Assembly (NCBI RefSeq): GCF_902506495.1
Contig: NZ_LR733265.1
Location: forward strand, 1,198,868 to 1,262,867
DNA: 64,000 bases
Reading direction: 5' to 3'
DNA from: Pseudomonas sp. 8O
GTDB lineage: Bacteria > Pseudomonadota > Gammaproteobacteria > Pseudomonadales > Pseudomonadaceae
Shown here: positions 8,711 to 16,877 of the stretch, one piece after another
How the letters are laid out: the number at the start of each line of letters is the position of its first letter
Numbering within the stretch: the first letter of the stretch is position 1
Made by a program: the position numbers and the translations under genes
Notes under the pieces: generated by a model
The model's input: the letters and a program-made list of their open reading frames with translations, nothing else
Database searches by the model: none
Told to the model about the DNA's origin: nothing

Positions 8711-9426
8711 CCGCGAGCGGGAAACCACTCACGCGCCGAGCGCCACAGGCACATGCCGACGAAGTAAGCCGAAGCCAACCACCAGAGTGCCAGCAGCCAG
8801 AACTGATTGACCGGGTACTGCAGGATCAGCAGCGCGCTGGAGAGCATCCAGACGAAGGTCACGAGGATGTTCAGCGGCATGAACTGACGTACGCGGAACG
8901 GATGCAGGAACTTCATCTTGGTCAGGGTCAGGCCGGCCAACAGGACGATCACGCCCAGGGTGATCCAGGGATGGACATCAAGGATGAAGAAATACAGCAC
9001 CACTACATTCCACGCTGCCGGGAAGCCGACGAAGTAGTTGTCCTTGCTCTTCATGTTCAGGTTGCAGAAGCAGAACAGCGAGGACAGCAGAATCAGGCCC
9101 ACGGCGAACAGCGGCGTGTAATCCGGCAGCGGGATGAAGCGGTAGAGAAAGATCGCGGGGATGAATACGTAGGTGAGATAGTCGATCACCAGGTCGAGGG
9201 TCGAGCCGTCGAAGTGCGGCAGCACGCCCTTGACGTCGTAACGGCGCGCCAGCGAGCCGTCCAGGCCATCGACCAGCAGCGCCAGGCCGAGCCACAACAG
9301 GCATTGCTTGGGTTGGCCGTCGAGCACGGCCAGCAATGCCAGCAGGGCAAGGATCACGCCGCTGGCGGTAACGGCATGGACCCCCCAGGCTTTGGCCTGT
9401 TTTACGGCAACGATCAGTTCGGTCAC
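8707..9426 (-). CDS. pcs: Phosphatidylcholine synthase
   Basis: Pcs condenses CDP-diacylglycerol directly with choline to form phosphatidylcholine in the inner membrane. The ~239-residue protein has multiple hydrophobic segments. It carries the CDP-alcohol phosphotransferase motif as DGLDGSLARRYDV...FDGSTLDLVID around residues 52-82, with the spaced aspartates intact. The next segments (YLTYVFIPAIFLY, NYFVGFPAAWNVVV) match Pcs rather than phosphatidylglycerol synthases. Start chosen as the GTG at 9426; a further GTG at 9459 has no ribosome-binding site. Confidence 0.85.
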   Translation of the reverse strand: MTELIVAVKQAKAWGVHAVTASGVILALLALLAVLDGQPKQCLLWLGLALLVDGLDGSLARRYDVKGVLPHFDGSTLDLVIDYLTYVFIPAIFLYRFIPLPDYTPLFAVGLILLSSLFCFCNLNMKSKDNYFVGFPAAWNVVVLYFFILDVHPWITLGVIVLLAGLTLTKMKFLHPFRVRQFMPLNILVTFVWMLSSALLILQYPVNQFWLLALWWLASAYFVGMCLWRSAREWFPARG

Positions 9427-9525
9427 GGCAGGTCTCGATTGGCAGTTGAGGTGCGGCACCCGATGTGCGCACTCTTTATTGAAGGCTAAGACCGGCTAGC
9501 CTACCACTGCGTTCCTTCGCCCGCC

Positions 9526-9996
9526 TCAGCGCGTGCCGCGAAACTGGGCCAGCCCGCGTGCCGCCTGTCGACGAATGGCAGCCTGAACCGGTGGTGCCCA
9601 ACCCAGTAGAAGCCCTTTGCCACCTAGCGCCTGACGTGCCCAGCGCCATAGATCGAAGTGATCGCGATGCTCGACGATGAGCCCGTCACGAAACACGAAG
9701 CGCGCCTGAATGTGGTTGACCACCTGACGACCGGTGGCGCTGAAACGGTAGCGTGCGACCCAGCGCGCGCTGCCGGCATGATCGTCGGCGTGCACCGCGT
9801 CGAACGTCAGCGAGAAGTCTTCGGCGCGGCTGCACAGCATGCGCCACATATCGCCCGCCTCCGCGCCGCGCAAGTCGACGAAGACCGGGTCGGAGAAACG
9901 CACGTCCTCGGCGTAACAGCCAGCCATGGTCTCGGCATCGAGCTTTTGGAAGGCGCTGTAGAAACGCTGGATCAATTCGGCGTTGGCGTGGCTCAT
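9526..9996 (-). CDS. SnoaL-like / NTF2-family protein
   Basis: A 156-residue protein with the cone-shaped NTF2 fold signature: ANAELIQRFYSAFQKLDAETMAGCYAEDVRFSDP at the N-terminus and FVFRDGLIVEHRDHFDLWRW near residue 105. Members range from small isomerases to binding proteins, so the role is open. It is transcribed divergently from the GlxA-type regulator at 10182 and could be its target. Confidence 0.75.
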   Translation of the reverse strand: MSHANAELIQRFYSAFQKLDAETMAGCYAEDVRFSDPVFVDLRGAEAGDMWRMLCSRAEDFSLTFDAVHADDHAGSARWVARYRFSATGRQVVNHIQARFVFRDGLIVEHRDHFDLWRWARQALGGKGLLLGWAPPVQAAIRRQAARGLAQFRGTR

Positions 9997-10051
9997 GGTT
10001 CGCTCCTGCGGCGTTGTGGTTCGGGTTCACCCGCCAACGATGCGATGACAT

Positions 10052-10072
10052 CGGTGCGCACAGCGCACCCTG
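10052..10072. repeat. REP-type repeat, 'ggtgcgcacggcgcaccctac' family, single arm (degenerate)
   Basis: One imperfect arm of the family that forms full palindromes at 49600-49654 and 57014-57075. Confidence 0.45.
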
Positions 10073-10181
10073 CGGCGCGATGGTGAATGTAGCCTAGTCT
10101 GGGCGCAGAAGAAGGGTGTGGCGATTGGCTATAAAGACAACTTTGTGTCAATAATCGCCAACCCCATTCCAGGTCACCGTT

Positions 10182-11144
10182 ATGCTGCGCATCGCCTTGT
10201 ACGTCTGCCCGCAAACCATCTGTTCCAGCCTGAGCATGGCGCAGGACGCCTTCAGCCTGGCCAATCGTCTGGCCGGAGCACCCCGTTTTCAGCTGCAGCG
10301 TTTCAGTCTCGATGGCCAACCCATGCACCTGGAGTTTGCGCAGATTCTGGTCGATGGCGGCCTTGAGTTGGCCGAGCAAGCCGACCTGCTGATCGTTCCC
10401 GCCACCGGCAGCGCCATCACCCGCACGCTGGAAAGCAACGCCAAGCTCCTGCCCTGGCTGGCCCAACGCGACCAGCAACAGGTAGCCAGCCTGTGCAGCA
10501 GCGCCTTCCTGCTGGCGGCTGCCGGCCTGCTCGATGGGCGCCAGGCGACCACCCACTGGGCTCTGGCTGATGCCTTCGCCCGGCACTTTCCCCAGGTGAA
10601 CCTGCGCAGCGATCTGCTGTTGACCGAGGACGGTCCGCTGTTCTGCTCCGGCGGTGCCCAGGCCGGGCTCGACCTGTGCCTGCACCTGATAGCCCTGCAT
10701 GCCGGCGAATGGCTGGCGCAACAGGTCGCCAGCGCCATGGTGATCGAGCGTCAGCGCGGTACGCAGAAGCGTTTCGCCCCGCTGCTACCCAGCAGCGAAG
10801 ACACATCCCTTGCCCCGCTGCTGACCTGGCTGCGCAAGCATCACGCCGAAGTGATCGATCTCAACCGTCTTGCGCAGCAGGCACACTGTTCGCCGCGTAC
10901 CTTGTTGCGGCGCTTCAAACAGACCACCGGGCTGACCCCGGGCGATTACCTGCAGCGCCTGCGTATCAGTCTGGCGCAGCAGGCGCTGACCGATTCGGCG
11001 CAGTCGCTGGAGCAGGTCGCCAGTCAGGTGGGTTTCGCCGATCGTGCCACCTTCGCCAAGCGCTTCAAGCAGTTGTGCGGGGAAACGCCGGGCGCCTTCC
11101 GCAAGCGCATGCAGGGCAACGGAGCCGCGCCGCCGGCCCCTTAG
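10182..11144 (+). CDS. GlxA-family transcriptional regulator (DJ-1/PfpI domain plus AraC DNA-binding domain)
   Basis: The 320-residue protein has an N-terminal class-I glutamine amidotransferase-like domain (MLRIALYVCP, LLIVPATGS, a nucleophile-elbow-like VASLCSSAFLLAAAGLLDG). It ends with two helix-turn-helices of the AraC type (DLNRLAQQAHCSPRTLLRRFKQTTGLTPGDYLQ and ASQVGFADRATFAKRFK). GlxA regulators often control quaternary-amine or amino-acid catabolism. The divergent SnoaL-like gene is the obvious local candidate target; the effector is unknown. Confidence 0.85.
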   Translation: MLRIALYVCPQTICSSLSMAQDAFSLANRLAGAPRFQLQRFSLDGQPMHLEFAQILVDGGLELAEQADLLIVPATGSAITRTLESNAKLLPWLAQRDQQQVASLCSSAFLLAAAGLLDGRQATTHWALADAFARHFPQVNLRSDLLLTEDGPLFCSGGAQAGLDLCLHLIALHAGEWLAQQVASAMVIERQRGTQKRFAPLLPSSEDTSLAPLLTWLRKHHAEVIDLNRLAQQAHCSPRTLLRRFKQTTGLTPGDYLQRLRISLAQQALTDSAQSLEQVASQVGFADRATFAKRFKQLCGETPGAFRKRMQGNGAAPPAP

Positions 11145-11206
11145 GGTGGGCCTTGCACGCCAATCTGGTCTGGGGGCGCAGGATATTCGAGACGCCTACG
11201 GGTTCG

Positions 11207-11228
11207 CGGTGCGCACGGCGCACCCTAC
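11207..11228. repeat. REP-type repeat, 'ggtgcgcacggcgcaccctac' family, single arm
   Basis: Single arm of the same family as 49600-49654, placed between the convergent GlxA and aapP genes. Confidence 0.55.
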
Positions 11229-11249
11229 CTCAGGGCGCATCCCGTGGCC

Positions 11250-11277
11250 CAAGAAAAAGGGAGCCCGAAGGCTCCCT
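11250..11277 (-). terminator. Rho-independent terminator of the aap operon
   Basis: Read on the minus strand, AGGGAGCC-TTCG-GGCTCCCT forms a perfect 8-bp stem with a stable tetraloop, followed by TTTTTCTT. It lies 22 bases after the aapP stop codon. Confidence 0.9.
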
Positions 11278-11298
11278 GATCGATGGCGCGATGCCGGC

Positions 11299-12060
11299 TC
11301 AGTGCAGGATCTGGCTGAGAAACAGCTTGGTGCGCTCGTTCTGCGGATTGGTGAAGAAGGCGTTCGGCTCGGCCTCCTCCACGATCTCGCCCTTGTCCAT
11401 GAAGATCACGCGGTTGGCCACGGTGCGGGCAAAACCCATCTCATGGGTCACGCAGAGCATGGTCATGCCGTCTTCGGCCAGGCCGATCATGGTGTCCAGA
11501 ACCTCTTTCACCATCTCAGGGTCGAGGGCCGAGGTCGGCTCGTCGAACAGCATGATCTTCGGCTTCATGCACAGCGCGCGGGCAATCGCCACACGCTGTT
11601 GCTGACCGCCGGAGAGTTGCCCCGGAAACTTGTTGGCCTGCTCGGGAATGCGCACGCGCTCGAGAAAGTGCATGGCAATTTCCTCGGCCTGACGCTTGGG
11701 CATCTTGCGTACCCACATCGGCGCCAGGGTGCAGTTCTGCAGAACGGTGAGATGCGGGAACAGGTTGAAGTGCTGGAAGACCATGCCCACTTCGCGGCGA
11801 ATCGCTTCGATGTGCTTGAGGTCGCTGGTCAGCTCGGTGCCATCGACCACGATACGCCCCTGCTGGTGCTCTTCCAGGCGGTTGATGCAGCGAATGGTGG
11901 TGGACTTGCCCGAACCGGACGGGCCGCACAGGACGATGCGCTCGCCCGGCTGCACGCTGAGGTTGATGTCCTTGAGCACGTGGAACTGGCCGTACCACTT
12001 GTTCACACCCTGCACCAGGATCATCGGCTCGGCGCTGGGTTGTTTGATTGCTTCACTCAT
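11299..12060 (-). CDS. aapP: Amino-acid ABC transporter ATP-binding protein AapP
   Basis: The 253-residue ATPase has Walker A GPSGSGKST (residue ~43), the Q-loop MVFQHFNLFPH, the signature LSGGQQQRVAIARAL and Walker B MLFDEPTSALDP, followed by the switch histidine THEM. It energises uptake of polar or general L-amino acids. A GAGGAG-like ribosome site precedes the ATG at 12060. It is the last gene of aapJ-Q-M-P, ahead of a strong terminator. Confidence 0.93.
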   Translation of the reverse strand: MSEAIKQPSAEPMILVQGVNKWYGQFHVLKDINLSVQPGERIVLCGPSGSGKSTTIRCINRLEEHQQGRIVVDGTELTSDLKHIEAIRREVGMVFQHFNLFPHLTVLQNCTLAPMWVRKMPKRQAEEIAMHFLERVRIPEQANKFPGQLSGGQQQRVAIARALCMKPKIMLFDEPTSALDPEMVKEVLDTMIGLAEDGMTMLCVTHEMGFARTVANRVIFMDKGEIVEEAEPNAFFTNPQNERTKLFLSQILH

Positions 12061-12156
12061 AAATTCACTCCTCTCGAGGGCTGATTCAGGATTTCGAGCC
12101 ATGGCCAGGCACGTTCATCAGTGCCTGGCCGACGCGCAGCAAATACTGATCAGCTC

Positions 12157-13254
12157 CTAACGCTTATGGCCGGTATCCAGCTTCCGCTCGAGATGCAGCG
12201 AATAGCGGGACATGCCGAAACAGAAAATCCAGAAGACCAACGCGGCGAACGCATAGCCTTCGGTGGCCATACCCAGCCATGCCGGGTCGGTGGTCGCCTG
12301 CTTGATGCTGTTGAGCAGATCGAACAGGCCGATGATGATCACCAGACTGGTGTCCTTGAACAGGGCGATGAAGACGTTGACGATGCCCGGAATCACCAGC
12401 TTCAGCGCTTGCGGCAGGATCACCAGGCCCATCATCCGCCAGTAGCCCAGGCCCATGGCCGCGGCCGCCTCGTACTGACCTTTGGGAATGGCCTGCAGAC
12501 CACCGCGCACCACTTCGGCGATGTAGGCGGACTGGAACAGGATCACCCCGATCAGCGCACGCATCAGCTTGTCGAAATGCATGCCTTCGGGCAGGAACAG
12601 CGGCAGCATCACCGAGGACATGAACAGCACGGTGATCAACGGCACACCGCGCCAGAACTCGATGAAGGTGACGCAGATGACCTTGATCGCCGGCAGGTTG
12701 GAACGTCGTCCCAGTGCCAGCAGAATACCCAGCGGCAAGGCGCCGGTGATGCCGACGGAGGCGATCACCAGAGTCAGCATCAGGCCGCCCCACTGGCTGG
12801 TGGATACCACGCTCAGGCCGAATACGCCGCCATGCAGCAGGCACCAGGCGATCACCGGATAGATCACCAGGAAGCCCAGGCCGTAGAACGCCTTGCGCGG
12901 CATCTGCGGCACGAACAGCGGCGCCGCACCGACGATGGCCAGCCACAGCGTGGCGTCCACGCGCCAGCGCAGTTCGCTGGGGTAGAAGCCGTACATGAAC
13001 TGACCGAAACGCTGCTGGATGAACACCCAGCACGCACCTTCCTGCGTGCAGTCGGCGCGGGTGCTGCCCACCCAGTTGGCATCGATGATCGCCCACTGCA
13101 GCAGCGGTGGCACCACCAGCCAGATCAGATAAAGCGCGAAGAGGGTCAACAGGCTGTTGAACCAGTTGGAAAACAGGTTGGCCTTGAGCCAGCCCACCGC
13201 ACCGACGCTCATGCGCGGCGGCGGCAGGTCCGGTTTGAATGTATGAGTCTGCAT
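12157..13254 (-). CDS. aapM: Amino-acid ABC transporter permease AapM
   Basis: This 365-residue inner-membrane permease carries the HisM/GltK-type transmembrane domain in its C-terminal half. The EAA loop reads YEAAAAMGLGYWRMMGLVILPQAL around residue 280, and YIAEVVRGGLQAIPKGQ lies before it. A long N-terminal region with two or three extra membrane spans and a cysteine-containing loop is typical of AapM. It starts 9 bases after aapQ ends, so the two permease subunits are made together. Confidence 0.93.
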   Translation of the reverse strand: MQTHTFKPDLPPPRMSVGAVGWLKANLFSNWFNSLLTLFALYLIWLVVPPLLQWAIIDANWVGSTRADCTQEGACWVFIQQRFGQFMYGFYPSELRWRVDATLWLAIVGAAPLFVPQMPRKAFYGLGFLVIYPVIAWCLLHGGVFGLSVVSTSQWGGLMLTLVIASVGITGALPLGILLALGRRSNLPAIKVICVTFIEFWRGVPLITVLFMSSVMLPLFLPEGMHFDKLMRALIGVILFQSAYIAEVVRGGLQAIPKGQYEAAAAMGLGYWRMMGLVILPQALKLVIPGIVNVFIALFKDTSLVIIIGLFDLLNSIKQATTDPAWLGMATEGYAFAALVFWIFCFGMSRYSLHLERKLDTGHKR

Positions 13255-13263
13255 GGCTGCTCC

Positions 13264-14448
13264 TTACCGCTCAGTCAGCGCGATGCGCTTGTTGTACCAG
13301 TTCATCAGCAGGGAAATGCTGATACTGATGGCCAGATACACGCTCATGGTGATGGCGATCACCTCGATGGCCTGGCCGGTCTGGTTGAGCACGGTGCCGG
13401 CGAACAGTGAAACCATGTCCGGGTAGCCGATACCGGCGGCCAGGGACGAGTTCTTCGCCAGGTTGAGGTACTGACTGGTCAGTGGCGGAATGATCACGCG
13501 CAGTGCCTGCGGGATGATCACCAGCCGCAGGGTGACGCCCGGGCGCAACCCAAGCGAGCGTGCCGCTTCCGTCTGACCATGACTGACCGCCATGATCCCG
13601 GAGCGAACGTTCTCGGCGATGAAGGCTGCGGTGTAGATGGTCAGCGCCAAGGTCAGCGCCATCAGCTCGGGGATCATCACCCAGCCGCCACGGAAGTTGA
13701 AACCGGTCAACTCCGGTACGCTCCACACCAGCGGGTTGCCGCCAATCAGCACGGTAAGACCGGGAATCACCACGATCAGCGCCAGCGAGGTCCACAGCAG
13801 CGGGAAGATCTGGCCAGTGGCCTCGCGGCGCTTCTTGGCCCAGCGTCCCAGGGCGATGATGCCGACGATAGTTGCCAGCAGGACCACCGCGAACAGCCCG
13901 AAACTCTCCGAAGGGCCAGGCGCCGGCATGTACAGACCGCGACTGTTGAGGAAGAACATCTCACCAACACCCAGGCTCTGCCGAGGGCCAGGCAGGGCGA
14001 GAAATACCGCGAAATACCAGAAGAGGATCTGCAGCAGCGGCGGAATGTTGCGGAAAATCTCGATGTAAACGGTGGCCAGCTTGCTGATCAGCCAGTTGGG
14101 CGATAGCCGCGCCACACCCAGCAGAAAGCCGAGGATTGAGGCCAGCACGATACCGATGAAGGACACCAGCAGGGTATTGAGCAAGCCGACCAGGAACACA
14201 CGACTGTAGCTGTCGCTTTCCGTGTAGTCGATCAGGTGCTGGGCGATACCGAAGCCGGCGCTGTTATTGAGAAATGCGAAGCCGGAAATGATCCCGCGCT
14301 TCTCCAGGTTGGCCTGGGTGTTCTGGAAGAGAAACCAGCCGAGCGCCACAACGGCGATAACGGCAATGATCTGGAAAGCCCAAGCACGCACCTGCGGATC
14401 GTTCAGAAGCGATCCTCGCGGGCGCGGGGCATTAGCAGTCGTGTGCAT
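13264..14448 (-). CDS. aapQ: Amino-acid ABC transporter permease AapQ
   Basis: A 394-residue permease with about eight membrane spans. The family segments are FRNIPPLLQILFWYFAVFLALPGPRQS and the EAA loop TEAARSLGLRPGVTLRLVIIPQALR near residue 317. It pairs with AapM to form the channel. The ATG at 14448 is chosen because AGGG lies 6-7 bases upstream; an ATG at 14460 would add four residues. A 240-bp gap with a hairpin-forming repeat separates it from aapJ. Confidence 0.92.
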   Translation of the reverse strand: MHTTANAPRPRGSLLNDPQVRAWAFQIIAVIAVVALGWFLFQNTQANLEKRGIISGFAFLNNSAGFGIAQHLIDYTESDSYSRVFLVGLLNTLLVSFIGIVLASILGFLLGVARLSPNWLISKLATVYIEIFRNIPPLLQILFWYFAVFLALPGPRQSLGVGEMFFLNSRGLYMPAPGPSESFGLFAVVLLATIVGIIALGRWAKKRREATGQIFPLLWTSLALIVVIPGLTVLIGGNPLVWSVPELTGFNFRGGWVMIPELMALTLALTIYTAAFIAENVRSGIMAVSHGQTEAARSLGLRPGVTLRLVIIPQALRVIIPPLTSQYLNLAKNSSLAAGIGYPDMVSLFAGTVLNQTGQAIEVIAITMSVYLAISISISLLMNWYNKRIALTER

Positions 14449-14525
14449 GACAACCCTCATGGAAGCCCCGGCCGCACGCAAGCCGGCCGGAGTTCACGTA
14501 AATCGGAAACGACAGCGGCAGGCCT

Positions 14526-14671
14526 CGAGAACCGGTCCATAATCTGCTGCGCGTCGGGCCTGCTGCGTCAAAAACAGGCTCAGAATGCTCATTTACAACT
14601 CGTAAACTGCGCTTCTTCGCCTGTTTTTTCCTTGCATACCTCTAGCTCGCAAGCCTATGAACAGGTTCTCG
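14526..14671. repeat. MITE-like palindromic element between aapJ and aapQ
   Basis: Terminal inverted repeats CGAGAACCGGTCCATA and its near-complement ending AGGTTCTCG (13 of 16 matching) enclose a core. The core has AAAACAGGCT...ATGCTCATTTAC followed by CTCGTAAA...CGCCTGTTTTTT, itself a long hairpin. A second element with a homologous core but different outer repeats is at 47154-47307. No gene is inside. Confidence 0.7.
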
Positions 14672-14688
14672 CCTGCCGCTGTGGACGG

Positions 14689-15717
14689 TCAACGCACCGG
14701 CGGTGCGTACTGCAGACCACCCTTGTTCCACAGGGCGTTGAGGCCACGCTCGATCTTCAGCTCGCTGCCGGCACCGACGTTACGGTCGAAGGTCTCACCG
14801 TAGTTACCGACTTGCTTGACGATCTGTACTGCCCAGTCCTTCGGCAGCTTGAGGTCTTTGCCGAACTCACCTTCAGTACCCAGCAGACGGGCTACGTCGG
14901 GGTTCTTGGTGTCTTTGGCAGTCGCTTCGACGTTGGCCGAGGTCACACCCAGTTCTTCGGCGTTGACCATGGCGAACAGGGTCCAGCGCACGATGTCGAA
15001 CCACTCTTCGTCACCCTGGCGCACGACCGGGCCCAGAGGCTCCTTGGAGATGACTTCCGGCAGCACGACATAGTCGTCCGGGTTGGCCAGCTTGATGCGC
15101 TGTGCATACAGCTGCGACTGGTCGGAGGTCAGCACGTCGCAACGGCCGGCTTCGACCGACTTGGCGCTCTCGTCGGAGGTATCGTAGGTGATGGGGGTGT
15201 ACTTCATGCCGTTGGCACGGAAGTAGTCGGAGAGGTTCAGCTCAGTGGTGGTACCGGCCTGGATGCAGACAGTAGCTCCGTCCAGTTCCTTGGCGCTGGA
15301 AACGCCCAGCTTCTTGTTCACCAGAAAACCCTGGCCGTCGTAGTAGTTGGTGCCTGTGAAGTTCAGACCCAGTGCGGCGTCGCGCGAGCTGGTCCAGGTA
15401 GTGTTACGCGACAGGATGTCGACTTCGCCGGACTGCAGCGCGGTGAAGCGCTCCTTGGCGGTCAGCGGGCTGTACTTGACCTTGGTCGCGTCGCCGAAAA
15501 CCGCAGCTGCAACAGCACGGCAGACGTCAACGTCGAGACCCAGGTAGTTGCCTTTTTCATCGGCGTAGGAGAAGCCAGGCAGACCGTCGCTGATACCGCA
15601 CTGCACGAAGCCTTTCTTCTGCACTGCATCCAGGGTGGCGCCTGCCTGAGCAAAGCCACTGACACCGAGCACAGCTGCGGTGGTCAGCACAGCCAGGGTG
15701 GATTTCACCATCTTCAT
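14689..15717 (-). CDS. aapJ: Polar amino-acid ABC transporter substrate-binding protein AapJ
   Basis: The 342-residue precursor starts MKMVKSTLAVLTTAAVLG, with a signal peptide ending near AQAG (residues ~21-26). The mature protein is a type-3 periplasmic amino-acid receptor with VQCGISDGLPGFSYADEKGNYLGLDVD, a motif with the ligand-gripping aspartate, and EVDILSRNTTWT. It delivers amino acids to AapQMP. GGAGG lies just upstream of the ATG at 15717. As first gene of the operon, and separated from the permeases by a hairpin element, it is likely made in excess over them. Confidence 0.93.
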   Translation of the reverse strand: MKMVKSTLAVLTTAAVLGVSGFAQAGATLDAVQKKGFVQCGISDGLPGFSYADEKGNYLGLDVDVCRAVAAAVFGDATKVKYSPLTAKERFTALQSGEVDILSRNTTWTSSRDAALGLNFTGTNYYDGQGFLVNKKLGVSSAKELDGATVCIQAGTTTELNLSDYFRANGMKYTPITYDTSDESAKSVEAGRCDVLTSDQSQLYAQRIKLANPDDYVVLPEVISKEPLGPVVRQGDEEWFDIVRWTLFAMVNAEELGVTSANVEATAKDTKNPDVARLLGTEGEFGKDLKLPKDWAVQIVKQVGNYGETFDRNVGAGSELKIERGLNALWNKGGLQYAPPVR

Positions 15718-16194
15718 CAAAAACCTCCAGTTGCTCTTGTTGTGTTGGAGTCTCCGTCCGCCTTCCCCACCCTTTTGAGGCACGCGATCCGCTGGCAGCA
15801 ACGGCATCGACGAGAAGTTCGAACGTCAGGCAGGAGTCTAGTCGGCTTTACCCTCTGCTGGCCAACTGCCCCCGCCCAGCCCATTGATTGAACGGGCCAG
15901 AGACGGATCGTCATCCATCTGGGCGATCAACCGCCCCGACGGTCTATTAGGAACCCCACACAGCAGATTCCTGCCTGTTGAGCGGTGCGCAGTGGCACAG
16001 TGTTACCGTTAGCGCACCGCGTCGTCAGTCCGAGTGAGACTTAGCAAGCCCCGTACCAGCACATGGCAAATGGCCGGATATGAGAGGGTCAAGGGCAAAA
16101 GATTCACCCGTGCGACAACTTCTTCACAGATTAGACAAGCCTTGAACAGGGCGCCGCCCCAAATTAAGGCGCCCGCACCACACTGGAGCTACCA
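15718..16194. other. Intergenic region between divergent aapJ and esterase genes
   Basis: This 477-bp gap must hold the divergent promoters. I see no ORF and no repeat-family member. A minus-strand GG-N10-GC pair (GGGTGA...TTTTGC, 16095-16109) could be a sigma-54 promoter for the aap operon. It would leave a leader of more than 350 bases, so I do not call it. GGCGCC-type dyads near 16150 precede the esterase. Confidence 0.5.
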
Positions 16195-16854
16195 ATGACC
16201 GCACCCATGATTTTGCAGCCCCCACAATCCGCCGATGCCAGCGTGATCTGGCTGCATGGGCTGGGGGCTGACCGCTACGATTTCCTGCCGGTCGCCGAGA
16301 TGCTGCAGGAGCGCCTGCCTAGCACACGTTTCATCCTGCCGCAGGCGCCAACCCGCCCGGTCACCATCAACGGAGGCTGGAGCATGCCGAGCTGGTACGA
16401 CATCCTCGCCATGAGCCCGGCCCGCGCCATCGACCAGGCACAACTGGAAGAGTCCGCCGACCAGGTGATCGCCCTGATCGAAGCCGAGCGCGAAAGCGCC
16501 ATCGCCCCTGAACGCATCGTCCTGGCGGGCTTCTCCCAGGGCGGCGCTGTGGTGCTGCACACTGCCTTTGTGCGCTATCCAGAGGTCCTCGGCGGGGTAC
16601 TGGCACTCTCGACTTACGCCCCGACCTTCAGCGACGACATGCCGCTGGCGGATACAAAAAGACAACTGCCGGTGCTTTGTTTACATGGCAGATTCGACGA
16701 CGTGGTGACACCCGATATGGGGCGTGCCGCGTATGACCGCCTGCACGCCTGTGGGGTGCCGGTGCAATGGCGCGACTATCCGATGGCGCACGAGGTGCTG
16801 CCGGAAGAGATTCGCGATATCGCCCAATGGTTGGGCCAACTGCTGGCCGACTGA
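16195..16854 (+). CDS. Alpha/beta-hydrolase carboxylesterase (EstB / acyl-protein-thioesterase type)
   Basis: A 219-residue cytoplasmic esterase. The oxyanion segment is VIWLHGLGADRYDF (residue ~17), the nucleophile elbow GFSQGG (Ser ~116), the acid within HGRFDDVV and the histidine in YPMAHEV. Length and motifs match carboxylesterase 2 / acyl-protein thioesterase enzymes, which hydrolyse short-chain esters. It ends 24 bases before the acyl-CoA synthetase, so the two may be co-transcribed. Confidence 0.9.
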   Translation: MTAPMILQPPQSADASVIWLHGLGADRYDFLPVAEMLQERLPSTRFILPQAPTRPVTINGGWSMPSWYDILAMSPARAIDQAQLEESADQVIALIEAERESAIAPERIVLAGFSQGGAVVLHTAFVRYPEVLGGVLALSTYAPTFSDDMPLADTKRQLPVLCLHGRFDDVVTPDMGRAAYDRLHACGVPVQWRDYPMAHEVLPEEIRDIAQWLGQLLAD

Positions 16855-16877
16855 CCGACCCGAGAGATGCACGATAA

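Noticed and set aside
16095..16109. Sigma-54-like GG-N10-GC for the aap operon
   Set aside because: The -24 box is weak, and the resulting leader would exceed 350 bases.
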